Shown here in pieces: positions 1 to 7,491 of a stretch of DNA of 64,000 nt (position 1 is its first letter; each line of letters opens with the position of its first letter). The stretch covers positions 186,001 through 250,000 of the forward strand of contig CANLEH010000005.1 of NCBI GenBank assembly GCA_947489665.1, written 5' to 3'. The translations under genes were made by a program, and so were the position numbers. Under the pieces are notes generated by a model, which saw only the letters and a list, made by a program, of their open reading frames with translations, was not told the DNA's origin and did no database searches. Source of the stretch: an uncultured Roseicyclus sp. GTDB taxonomy: Bacteria; Pseudomonadota; Alphaproteobacteria; Rhodobacterales; Rhodobacteraceae.

Positions 1-674
1 TCTCGCTCATCGGCTCGTCCGGGTCTGGCAAATCCACCCTGCTGCGCTGCGCGAACCTTCTCGAAGACAGCCAGCAGGGGGAAATCCTTTTCGAAGGCGA
101 GCCCGTCAAATGGAAAGGCGCAGGCGCCAACCGCCGCCCGGCAGACCCCGAGCAGGTCCGCCGCATCCGCACGAACCTGTCCATGGTGTTCCAAAGCTTC
201 AACCTCTGGTCCCACCTCACGATCCTGCAAAACGTGATGGAGGCGCCGGTCACCGTTCTGGGTGAAGACAAAGCCGAGGTCGAAGACCGCGCCCGCCAGT
301 TGCTCGAGAAGGTCGGCATTGGCGCGAAATGCGACGCCTGGCCTTCGGAGCTTTCCGGCGGCCAACAACAGCGCGCCGCCATCGCGCGCGCGCTGTGTAT
401 GCAGCCCCGTGCGCTTCTATTCGATGAACCCACCTCCGCCCTCGACCCCGAGCTGGAGCAAGAGGTGATCCGCGTGATCCGGGGCCTGGCCGAGGAAGGC
501 CGCACGATGATCCTTGTCACCCACGACATGCGCATGGCGCGCGACCTCTCAAGCCACGTGGTCTTCCTGCATCAGGGCCTGGTGGAGGAACAGGGCGCGC
601 CGTCCGCGCTTTTCGGCAACAACGCGCAATCCGAGCGTTTGCGCCAATTCCTCAGCCATTCCGATGCGGCTTAA
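1..674 (+). CDS. Polar amino acid-type ABC transporter ATP-binding protein (5' end cut by window)
   Basis: The reading frame is open from the first bases of the window, so the N-terminus is missing. Walker A GSSGSGKST lies at about 12-38, followed by a Q-loop region (VFQSFNLW), signature LSGGQQQR, Walker B ALLFDEP, D-loop SALD and switch histidine in LVTHD. These place it in the HisP/GlnQ/OccP group that powers uptake of basic or polar amino acids, opines or amines. Its stop overlaps the start of the next gene, a periplasmic binding protein, and two HisQ/HisM-type permeases follow at 3496-5350, so it is the motor of that importer at the inner membrane. The substrate cannot be read from the ATPase itself. 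Confidence 0.93.
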   Translation, partial: SLIGSSGSGKSTLLRCANLLEDSQQGEILFEGEPVKWKGAGANRRPADPEQVRRIRTNLSMVFQSFNLWSHLTILQNVMEAPVTVLGEDKAEVEDRARQLLEKVGIGAKCDAWPSELSGGQQQRAAIARALCMQPRALLFDEPTSALDPELEQEVIRVIRGLAEEGRTMILVTHDMRMARDLSSHVVFLHQGLVEEQGAPSALFGNNAQSERLRQFLSHSDAA

Positions 675-1419
675 GGCCCTTTTCCTTGCTAGCCTCATTA
701 CCTGCCCAGCGGTGGCGCAGGACATCACCATCGGCACGGCCTTTGCCTACGATCCCTTCATCTCGCGCGATGAAACCGGCACCTACGAGGGGGCAGAGCC
801 TGAGATTTTGAGCGAGATCTGCACCCGCGCCGGATGGACCTGCACATGGGTCGCACTGCCCTTCGAGGATATCTTCCCCGCCCTGCAGCAGGGCCGCATC
901 GACATTGCCGCCAATGGCCTGGGCCATACAATCGAACGCGCGGCTGAGGTTCATATGGCCTGCCCTTACTACCCGGTCCTTGGCGATCCGCCCTCTGGCA
1001 CCTTCTTTGTCACGGACCCGAGCCACGATCCCCGTTCAGGCCCGGTCGGCGTGACCGCCGGTTCGATCTTTGAGGCAACTTTGCTGCGCGAAGGCTATGT
1101 GCCGGTCCCGTTCGAGGATGAAACGATCGCCCTGCAAGCCCTCCACGATGGCCTGGTGCCCGCCCATTTCGGCAGCAGCACGTATCCTGCGCAGATTGGG
1201 GCAGATAGCGGCCTCTTTGAGGTCGGTGAGATCGAGACCGGCGCCATCGGCTTCGCCTTCGCGCTTTCACCCAACGATCCTAATCTGATCGAGACGTTTG
1301 AGGATGTTCAGGCCGATATTTCGGCCGACGGCACCCTCGCTGGCATTGCGCAAATCCATCTGGGCTTCAGCCATCCACACCCGATTTCGCTGTGTGATCG
1401 CACCAATCCCGTCAGTTGA
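664..1419 (+). CDS. Periplasmic amino acid/amine-binding protein (SBP family 3)
   Basis: This is a 251-residue protein starting at the ATG that overlaps the stop of the ATPase. A longer upstream frame exists but would run through the ATPase gene, and only this start gives a signal peptide (MRLKALFLASLITCPAVAQ). The mature protein has the family 3 layout: an early aromatic-rich substrate lobe, a Cys pair in EICTRAGWTC, and the GVTAGSIFEA hinge region. It is more diverged than the second binding protein at 1530 and has an extra Cys in MACPYYP. It is probably one of two receptors feeding the same permease pair, perhaps for a different ligand. Confidence 0.88.
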   Translation: MRLKALFLASLITCPAVAQDITIGTAFAYDPFISRDETGTYEGAEPEILSEICTRAGWTCTWVALPFEDIFPALQQGRIDIAANGLGHTIERAAEVHMACPYYPVLGDPPSGTFFVTDPSHDPRSGPVGVTAGSIFEATLLREGYVPVPFEDETIALQALHDGLVPAHFGSSTYPAQIGADSGLFEVGEIETGAIGFAFALSPNDPNLIETFEDVQADISADGTLAGIAQIHLGFSHPHPISLCDRTNPVS

Positions 1420-1529
1420 CGCAAGGGCATCCCTGACCGCGCGGCTTGCCCCCACGCGCGAATTCTCTATCAATCAACGCATAACAGGTGCAGCCGCCAA
1501 AAGGACTGCGCCACAACACGGAGATACAC

Positions 1530-2258
1530 ATGAAAAAGCTGATCCTCGCCACCACGGCGTTGACCCTTACCGCTGGCATGGCACTCGCCGATGGCCATTC
1601 CGTTGTCCGCATGGGCACCGAAGGCGCCTACCCTCCCTACAACTTCATCAATGATGACGGCGAAGTCGATGGCCTGGAGCGCGCGCTTGGCGATGAACTC
1701 TGCGCACGGGCTGAGCTGACCTGTGAATGGGTCACGAACGAGTGGGATTCGATCATCCCCAACCTGACATCGGGCAACTACGACACCATAATCGCGGGCA
1801 TGTCGATCACGGACGAGCGTGACGAAGTCATCGACTTCACGCAGCCCTATATCCCGCCCGCCGCGTCGCTCTTCATGGGGATGGATGACGGGCTGGAACT
1901 CGACGGCGCCACCATCGCTGCCCAAACCGGCACCATTCAGGCCGGCTACCTGGCAGGCCTCGACGGTGTGACGCTCATTGAATTCGCCACGCCCGACGAG
2001 ACCGTCGCGGCCGTTCGCAACGGCGAAGCCGATGCCGTTCTGGCCGACAACGACTACCTGCAACAGATCGCGGATGAAGACGCCGATCTGTCGATCATCC
2101 TCGAGCCTGTCCCTCTGGGCGGCGGTGTTGGCATGGGCCTGCGCGAGGGCGATGAGTTGATTGCCGCCTTCGACGCAGCGATCACCTCGATGAAGGAAGA
2201 TGGCTCGCTGAACGCACTGCTGATCGAGTGGTTCGGCGAAGGCACCCAGACCTGGTAA
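1530..2258 (+). CDS. Periplasmic amino acid/amine-binding protein, ArgT/HisJ-like
   Basis: The start is the ATG preceded by a GGAG ribosome-binding site (about 1520-1523); it opens a 242-residue protein with signal peptide MKKLILATTALTLTAGMALA. The core matches lysine/arginine/ornithine-binding proteins: GTEGAYPPYNF at the start of lobe 1, a disulfide-type Cys pair (ELCARAELTCEW), NLTSGNYDTIIAGMSIT, and the QTGTIQAGYL hinge. It lies in the periplasm and delivers substrate to the permeases at 3496 and 4511. Two SBPs in one operon suggest broadened substrate range or divergence after duplication; they are clearly homologous but not close copies. Confidence 0.9.
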   Translation: MKKLILATTALTLTAGMALADGHSVVRMGTEGAYPPYNFINDDGEVDGLERALGDELCARAELTCEWVTNEWDSIIPNLTSGNYDTIIAGMSITDERDEVIDFTQPYIPPAASLFMGMDDGLELDGATIAAQTGTIQAGYLAGLDGVTLIEFATPDETVAAVRNGEADAVLADNDYLQQIADEDADLSIILEPVPLGGGVGMGLREGDELIAAFDAAITSMKEDGSLNALLIEWFGEGTQTW

Positions 2259-2513
2259 GTGTCTGACACGTCTACAAACTGGAAGCGCGGGCTGCTGAAA
2301 GCATGGCTCGCGCTTTCGCTTTTGTGGGCACTGGTGCTGTTCGTTTGGGTCTTCTGGGTCATGGCGGGTTTCGCGGGGGGACTGGATACAATCAGCCTGC
2401 TGATCGTGGCGATTTTCGCCTATGTCGTGCCGCTGTGCGTTCTGCCCTGCCTTTTGGTGTTGGTGATCGGATGGATCGTCGTAGCCGTCATTGACCGCAG
2501 GAACAGGGCTTGA
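2259..2513 (+). CDS. Small two-helix membrane protein, unknown function
   Basis: This 84-residue protein begins with GTG directly after the stop codon of the binding protein. Two strongly hydrophobic stretches (about residues 13-38 and 45-77) separated by a short GGLD turn indicate two transmembrane helices, with a basic C-terminus (DRRNR) on the cytoplasmic side. No family is recognised. Its place between the binding protein and a hydrolase, with no spacing on either side, suggests co-translation with the transport operon. It could be an accessory or regulatory subunit of the importer, but nothing in the sequence proves this. Confidence 0.65.
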   Translation: MSDTSTNWKRGLLKAWLALSLLWALVLFVWVFWVMAGFAGGLDTISLLIVAIFAYVVPLCVLPCLLVLVIGWIVVAVIDRRNRA

Positions 2514-2515
2514 AA

Positions 2516-3334
2516 ATGCACTGGCCCCTCCCCGACCGCTTCCAAACCTCTGCAGGCACCGTGGCCGCCACCCGCATCGGATCCGGTCCACCGCTGGTGC
2601 TGGCCCATGGCTGGCCATGGTCGTCGTACAGTTGGGCGCGCGTGGTCCCGCGTCTCAGCCAGCACTATACCTGTCACTTCTACGACATGCCCGGGTTCGG
2701 CCAGTCCGACAAAACCGGCCCCCGTCCGATGTCGCTTGATACCCAAGGCGAGGTTTTTGGCGAGATGCTGGATCATTGGGACCTGTCCGAACCTGCCGTG
2801 ATTGCTCACGATTTCGGCGGTGCCGTCACCCTGCGCGCCCATATCCTTCATGGGCGTCGCTTCTCTGCCTGGATCCTGATGAATGTCGTCGCCATGCGCC
2901 CTTGGGGGTCGGGGTTCTTCGACCATGCGGGCCGCCATACGGACGCGTTCTTGGGCGTCCCGCCCCATATCCACGAAGCCATCGCACGCGCCTATATCGG
3001 CGGCGCCCTGATCCGCGACCTGCCTCGGGAAGATATCGAAGCGCTGGTGGCCCCGTGGCTCGGCGCCGAGGGACACGCCGCCTTCTACGTCCAGTTCGCG
3101 CTCGCAGATGAGCAGTTCACGGCAGAGGTGGAGCCGGGCTTTGCCATGCTCACGCCGAAGCCCGCCATCCTCTGGGGCGCAGACGACCCGTGGATTCCCT
3201 TGGACCGAGGCCGCGCCCTAGCCGATCTGGTGGGCGTGCCGTTGACCGAATTGCCGGGGCTGGGACATCTCCCGCAGTTGGAAGATCCCGACGGCGTAGC
3301 ACAAGCGCTGCTTTCCGCATTGGCGGCACGATAA
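2516..3334 (+). CDS. Alpha/beta hydrolase, epoxide hydrolase/haloalkane dehalogenase-like
   Basis: This is a 272-residue alpha/beta hydrolase. The ATG two bases after the preceding stop is chosen over an upstream TTG. The oxyanion-hole motif HGWPWSS is the HGxP type of epoxide hydrolases, and the nucleophile elbow reads AHDFGGA, so the nucleophile is Asp rather than Ser, as in epoxide hydrolases and haloalkane dehalogenases. The acid lies near GADDPWIPL and the catalytic His in GLGHLPQLEDPD. An Asp-nucleophile hydrolase inside an amino acid/amine transport operon is unexpected. It may act on the imported compound or be a passenger gene. Confidence 0.85.
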   Translation: MHWPLPDRFQTSAGTVAATRIGSGPPLVLAHGWPWSSYSWARVVPRLSQHYTCHFYDMPGFGQSDKTGPRPMSLDTQGEVFGEMLDHWDLSEPAVIAHDFGGAVTLRAHILHGRRFSAWILMNVVAMRPWGSGFFDHAGRHTDAFLGVPPHIHEAIARAYIGGALIRDLPREDIEALVAPWLGAEGHAAFYVQFALADEQFTAEVEPGFAMLTPKPAILWGADDPWIPLDRGRALADLVGVPLTELPGLGHLPQLEDPDGVAQALLSALAAR

Positions 3335-3444
3335 AGCCGAATGCCCGCCCCGCGACGCGAGAGGTCGGCGGCAAAGGTCCACGGCTCACGCGACCGCAAC
3401 TTCCCGAAAATTGCCCGCCGCCCCCACTTTAGGGCTATCCCCCG

Positions 3445-3467
3445 CCCCTCTTTGTTCCATAAATATG
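3445..3467 (+). repeat. Partial copy of the CTCTTTGTTCC dispersed repeat
   Basis: The gap between the hydrolase and the first permease contains a ctctttgttcc motif followed by ataaatatg. The same head, as ctttgttcccaaaatatgcc, occurs downstream of the MFS gene (41572-41592) and before the NTF2-like gene (27107-27126). This copy is diverged and lacks the G-run hairpin. No other feature is visible in the rest of this 161-base gap. Confidence 0.45.
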
Positions 3468-3495
3468 TAAATCCGACCTCGGCCCCACGGCACCC

Positions 3496-4362
3496 ATGTT
3501 CAGCTTCTGCGAAGACCCCTCCACGCTAGAGACCTTCCAATGGTTCTCCTGCTATCTGACGAACGGCGTGCACATGCTGTTCTACCAGAGTTTCCTCGTG
3601 GTCTTCGCCCTTCTGGCCATCGCAGCCCCGCTCGCGCTGACCTTTGGATTTCTCGCGGCCACAGCCTCCCGCGCGCGCACTGCCCCTGTGCGCTGGGTCG
3701 GCAAGGGTTACACCGCCATGGTGCGCGGCATTCCCGATATCGTATTCTTCCTGTTCTTCGTGCTCGTGTTGGATCAGGGCATCGAATACATCCGCCACCT
3801 CATCACCTGCCCCGACTGGGATGAACCGATCCGGCAGGGCGCGAATTTCCTCGTTTGTGATCAAGCCCGAACACCGCAGGGCAATGCGCCGCAATGGGTG
3901 CATGAGATCTACAATTTCGCTCTTGCTGTCTTCACCTACGCCCTCGTCTTCGGTGCCTTCTGCGGCAACGTCCTCTTTGGCGCGATGAACGCTGTGCCGC
4001 GCCCGCAGTTAGAAACCGCGGCGGCTTACGGCCTGAGCCAACGCCAGATCTTCTGGCGCATTCTTGTGCCGCAGATGTGGATCTATGCTCTGCCCGGCCT
4101 CAGCAATATCTGGATGATCCTGATCAAAGCGACACCGCTCTTGTTCCTTCTGGGGATCGAGGACGTGGTCTATTGGGCCCGCGAACTCGGCGGCTCCCGC
4201 AATTCGCGTTTTGCCTATCCGCACCCGGATTGGCGGTTTTGGTACTTCCTTGCGCTGCTGGTCTTCTATCTGGGCTTTACCAAGGTCTCGGAAATCGTCC
4301 TGAAACGCCTGACCAACCGCCTGTCGCGCGGCCAGGCCACCGCTGCGGGGGCCGCCGCATGA
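3496..4362 (+). CDS. Polar amino acid-type ABC transporter permease with periplasmic insertion
   Basis: This 288-residue integral membrane protein is of the HisQ/GlnP class. The first helix is near residues 28-55. The cytoplasmic EAA loop, TAAAYGLSQRQIFWRILVP, is close to consensus and contacts the ATPase. Between helices there is an insertion of roughly 45 residues (about 92-140) containing two Cys (LITCPDW and LVCDQ), longer than the loops in typical family members and likely periplasmic. Two more Cys lie near the N-terminus. The ATG has no strong ribosome-binding site, so initiation may depend on upstream translation. It pairs with the permease at 4511. Confidence 0.88.
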   Translation: MFSFCEDPSTLETFQWFSCYLTNGVHMLFYQSFLVVFALLAIAAPLALTFGFLAATASRARTAPVRWVGKGYTAMVRGIPDIVFFLFFVLVLDQGIEYIRHLITCPDWDEPIRQGANFLVCDQARTPQGNAPQWVHEIYNFALAVFTYALVFGAFCGNVLFGAMNAVPRPQLETAAAYGLSQRQIFWRILVPQMWIYALPGLSNIWMILIKATPLLFLLGIEDVVYWARELGGSRNSRFAYPHPDWRFWYFLALLVFYLGFTKVSEIVLKRLTNRLSRGQATAAGAAA

Positions 4363-4383
4363 GCGTATCTCACGCCTTCCTCG

Positions 4384-4480
4384 TTTTCCAAATACCTCGG
4401 GGGGATGGCGATCTTTTCCATAAGGAAAAGACGCCTTGGGGGCAGAGCCCCCATTGGGGTGGGCGGGCGGGCCCGCGCAT
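4384..4480. repeat. G/C-rich dispersed repeat with two hairpins between the permease genes
   Basis: The 148-base gap between two permease genes of one operon is filled by a repeat. It begins with ttttccaaatacctcgggggg, continues with a perfect hairpin (cttttcc / ggaaaag, 4413-4430) and ends with gggggcagagccccc (4438-4452). A related element with the same order of parts lies at 27107-27213. Elements of this kind are, to my knowledge, common between genes in Rhodobacteraceae. Here it sits inside an operon, so it may attenuate transcription or stabilise the RNA rather than end it. Confidence 0.6.
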
Positions 4481-4510
4481 CCCCACACATAATTCGGACG
4501 GAGCTGCCGC

Positions 4511-5350
4511 ATGACCTGTGCTGAGGCACTCTCCGCCTATGCCTTCCGCGCGCTTGGATTTGGCCAGCGCGCGCTTCCGCAGGGCGAGATCACGATTTGT
4601 GAACAGGTCGTGCTGATCGGCTCGGGCATGTTGTGGAACATCTACCTCGGCGCCGTGGCACTGTTGTTGGGCTTTTTGTTCGCCGTCGCGCTCGCCGTCG
4701 CGAAGGCATCGAGATCACCGCTGACGCGCAAACCGGCCGAATGGTTCATTTTCCTCTTCCGTGGCTCGCCCCTCTTCATCCAGTTCTTCATGGCGTACGA
4801 GGCGTTTGTGATGCTGCCCCGGGTGGGCGTCGAGTTTGAGCTGTTCGGCATCGCGATCGAGGCCGAGACGCGCTGGTTCGCCCGGGCCTGGCTTGGCGGG
4901 TTGATCGTCTTGTTCCTCAACACATCCGCCTATGCGGCCGAGATTTTCTACGGCGCGTTGCGGTCCGTCCCGCGCGGCGATCTGGAGGCGGCGGATGCCT
5001 ATGGTCTGTCAGGCTGGAAGAAGTTCCGCCGCATCACCTTTCCGACCACGATGCGACTGGCCTGGCCCGCCTACACGAACGAGGCGATCTTCCTGTTCCA
5101 GTCCACTGCATTGATCTTTTTCAGCAGTTTTCCGGCCTTCCAACAGCGCGGAGATGCGCTCTACTACGCCAACTATTTCGCGGAACGCACCTTCAACCCG
5201 TTCATTCCGTATCCCATCGTCGGAGGCTATTTCATCCTGCTGATCTTGCTTGTCATCGCGTTCTTCGGATTGATCAACCGACGGCTGAACCGCCATCTGC
5301 CACAAGAAAAACGGCAAAAGTTGCGCATTCGACCGAACCTGATCAGATGA
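4511..5350 (+). CDS. Polar amino acid-type ABC transporter permease, HisM-like
   Basis: This is a 279-residue permease with an N-terminal periplasmic stretch, a first helix near residues 40-60, RGSPLFIQFFMAYE in the second helix region, and a good EAA loop (LEAADAYGLSGWKKFRRITFP). Family 3 importers use two such permeases with one ATPase, which fits the genes at 1 and 3496. Two Cys in the N-terminal segment echo the Cys pairs of the partner permease. The last four bases overlap the start of the glutamine-synthetase-like gene, tying transport to metabolism. Confidence 0.9.
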   Translation: MTCAEALSAYAFRALGFGQRALPQGEITICEQVVLIGSGMLWNIYLGAVALLLGFLFAVALAVAKASRSPLTRKPAEWFIFLFRGSPLFIQFFMAYEAFVMLPRVGVEFELFGIAIEAETRWFARAWLGGLIVLFLNTSAYAAEIFYGALRSVPRGDLEAADAYGLSGWKKFRRITFPTTMRLAWPAYTNEAIFLFQSTALIFFSSFPAFQQRGDALYYANYFAERTFNPFIPYPIVGGYFILLILLVIAFFGLINRRLNRHLPQEKRQKLRIRPNLIR

Positions 5351-6681
5351 GCGATTTCCTCCTCGAAAATCCGCAAATCAAGTCTATCCGCATGGTGGCC
5401 GCCGACCTCAACGGGCAGGCGCGCGGCAAGCGCATTGCGCGCCGGTTCGCGGGTAAGGCGCTGAGTGAGGGCACACGCTTTCCCTATTCGGTGATGAACC
5501 TCGACATCTGGGGGGAGGATATTGATGACAGCCCCATGGTGTTCGAGGCGGGCGATCCCGACGGCATCCTGAAGCCGACGGAACGGGGCTTTGTGCCCGT
5601 GCCATGGTTGGAGACGCCCACGGCCCTACTGCCGATCTGGATGTTCCACGAAGATGGCACGCCGTTCGACGGCGACCCGCGCCACGCCCTGCGCGCCGTG
5701 ATCGACCGCTACACGGTGCGCGGCCTGACCCCGGTGGTGGCGACCGAGTTGGAATTCTACATCATCGACGACCGTGGCAAGGAGCTGCGCGTGCCGCCTT
5801 CGCCCCGCTCCGGCATTCGCAGGCAACAGGCCGAGATCCTCGCGCTGCGCCAACTTGATGCCTTCGACGGGTTCCTGACCGCGCTCTACGATGCGTGCGA
5901 GGCGATGGACATTCCCGCCGACACCATGATTTCCGAGGCCGGGCCGGGCCAGTTCGAGATCAACTTCATGCATCAGCCCGATGCGATGAAAGCGGCGGAT
6001 GATGCCTGGCTGTTCAAGATCCTGACCCGTGGCCTCGCGCGGTCCCATGGCTTTGCCGCCAGCTTCATGGCCAAACCCTACCCCGATTACGCGGGCAACG
6101 GGTTGCACACCCATTTCAGCGTGCTCGACGCGGATGGGCGCAATGTTTTCGACGACGGCACGCCGGAAGGGTCCGCTACCCTGCATCACGCTGTCGCCGG
6201 GTGCCTCGCCGCAATGCCCGGATCTATGCTGATCTTCGGACCGCATGCCTCCAGCTACGATCGCTACGTGCCTGAGGCGCACGCCCCCACCAAGGTCGCC
6301 TGGGCCTATGAGAACCGGACAACCGCGTTGCGGATCCCCTCTGGTCCCGGCGCCGCGCGGCGGATCGAGCATCGCGTCGCAGGCGGCGACATCAACCCCT
6401 ACCTCTTCCTCGCCGCCGTTTTGGGCGCGGCGCTTGACGGGATCGAACGCGCGGCTGAGCCGCCGGCCGCCATCAAGGGCAGCGCCTATGCGCAAGACCT
6501 GCCGCTTTTGCCCACCACATGGGAGGCCGCCATCGACGCGTTCGACAAAAGTGCCGAGATCGCGCGCATCTTCACGCCTGAGCTGCGCGCCAACTTCCTC
6601 GCCACCAAACGGCAGGAACTGCACTACATGGCCGAATTGTCGCCTGAGGAGCAGCAGGAGCTTTATCTCGATACCGTCTGA
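5347..6681 (+). CDS. Glutamine synthetase-family ligase (gamma-glutamylamine synthetase-like, PuuA type)
   Basis: This 444-residue protein has the GS fold: an N-terminal beta-grasp part with DLNGQARGKR, the catalytic TELEFY motif, GPGQFEINF, a GNGLHTHFSV histidine loop, NRTTALRIPSG near the nucleotide/ammonia site, and a C-terminal YMAELSPEEQ. It is of the short type without the adenylylation motif of GlnA. Such proteins join glutamate to amines, for example putrescine in PuuA or alkylamines in related enzymes. It overlaps the permease gene by four bases. A second GS-like gene is at 7488 and a class I amidotransferase lies between them. The amine substrate is inferred, not shown. Confidence 0.88.
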   Translation: MSDFLLENPQIKSIRMVAADLNGQARGKRIARRFAGKALSEGTRFPYSVMNLDIWGEDIDDSPMVFEAGDPDGILKPTERGFVPVPWLETPTALLPIWMFHEDGTPFDGDPRHALRAVIDRYTVRGLTPVVATELEFYIIDDRGKELRVPPSPRSGIRRQQAEILALRQLDAFDGFLTALYDACEAMDIPADTMISEAGPGQFEINFMHQPDAMKAADDAWLFKILTRGLARSHGFAASFMAKPYPDYAGNGLHTHFSVLDADGRNVFDDGTPEGSATLHHAVAGCLAAMPGSMLIFGPHASSYDRYVPEAHAPTKVAWAYENRTTALRIPSGPGAARRIEHRVAGGDINPYLFLAAVLGAALDGIERAAEPPAAIKGSAYAQDLPLLPTTWEAAIDAFDKSAEIARIFTPELRANFLATKRQELHYMAELSPEEQQELYLDTV

Positions 6682-6792
6682 GCCGGATGCGTGCCCCTTC
6701 CAAAGACCAAACGCGCTTTGCTACGCGCGTGCCCCCTTGTCGCCCCAAGCGGCACCTCATACCTTCCGTTCACCTAACAAAGCGAAGCCCAA

Positions 6793-7491
6793 ATGCACCT
6801 CGGCATCCTGCAATGCGGCCACGTCCCGGACGAAGTCGCCGCCAAAGACGGCCCCTATGGACAGCTGTTTCAAGACCTTTTCGCCCATCGCGGGTTTGCC
6901 CAGACGCTCTGGTCCGTGGTCGATATGGAATTTCCCGATGGCCCCGAAGCCGCGGATGCCTGGCTGGTCACCGGATCCAAACACGGCGCCTATGAGGACC
7001 ACGCTTTCATCCCGCCGTTGGAGGATCTGATCCGCGCCATTCGCGCGTCGGGTCGCCCCATGGTTGGCTCTTGCTTCGGGCATCAGATCATCGCGCAGGC
7101 CCTGGGCGGGACCGTGGTGAAATGGCCGGGCGGCTGGTCCGCCGGGCGAACGGAATATCGGTTGGGCGACAGCACGCTGAAGCTGAACGCCTGGCATCAG
7201 GATCAGGTGACTGACCTGCCCGAAGGCGCAACCGTCCACGCAAGCTCGGACTTTTGTGCCAATGCGATCATGGCCATCGGTCCGCGCATTCTGACCGTAC
7301 AGCCGCACCCCGAATTCGAGGATAGCGTGGTCGAGACGCTGATCGAAACCCGCGGCCAGGCCCTTCCCCCCGCGGTTACGGGCGCGGCGCAGGCCAATCT
7401 GGGGCAGGCCAACGACAACCGCTTTATCGCAGATTGGCTTGCGGACGTTCTGGAAGGGGCGGATGCCACCGCCACACGGCTGAAATCATGA
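6793..7491 (+). CDS. Class I glutamine amidotransferase (GuaA N-domain/PuuD-like hydrolase)
   Basis: This 232-residue protein is a stand-alone triad GATase: the nucleophile is in GSCFGHQIIAQALGG, and the His/Glu pair is in VQPHPEFED. There is no synthetase domain, so it is not GuaA. Stand-alone members next to GS-like ligases usually hydrolyse gamma-glutamyl bonds, as PuuD does for gamma-glutamyl-GABA, although PuuD itself belongs to a different subfamily. It overlaps the following GS-like gene by four bases. A 111-base gap upstream holds no obvious promoter. Its likely job is to remove the glutamyl cap after oxidation; this is inference from context. Confidence 0.82.
   Translation: MHLGILQCGHVPDEVAAKDGPYGQLFQDLFAHRGFAQTLWSVVDMEFPDGPEAADAWLVTGSKHGAYEDHAFIPPLEDLIRAIRASGRPMVGSCFGHQIIAQALGGTVVKWPGGWSAGRTEYRLGDSTLKLNAWHQDQVTDLPEGATVHASSDFCANAIMAIGPRILTVQPHPEFEDSVVETLIETRGQALPPAVTGAAQANLGQANDNRFIADWLADVLEGADATATRLKS

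Noticed and set aside
1470-2618. Long minus-strand open frame opposite the binding protein
   Set aside because: It is an antisense shadow caused by high GC content; the plus strand has a signal peptide, ribosome-binding site and clear family motifs.
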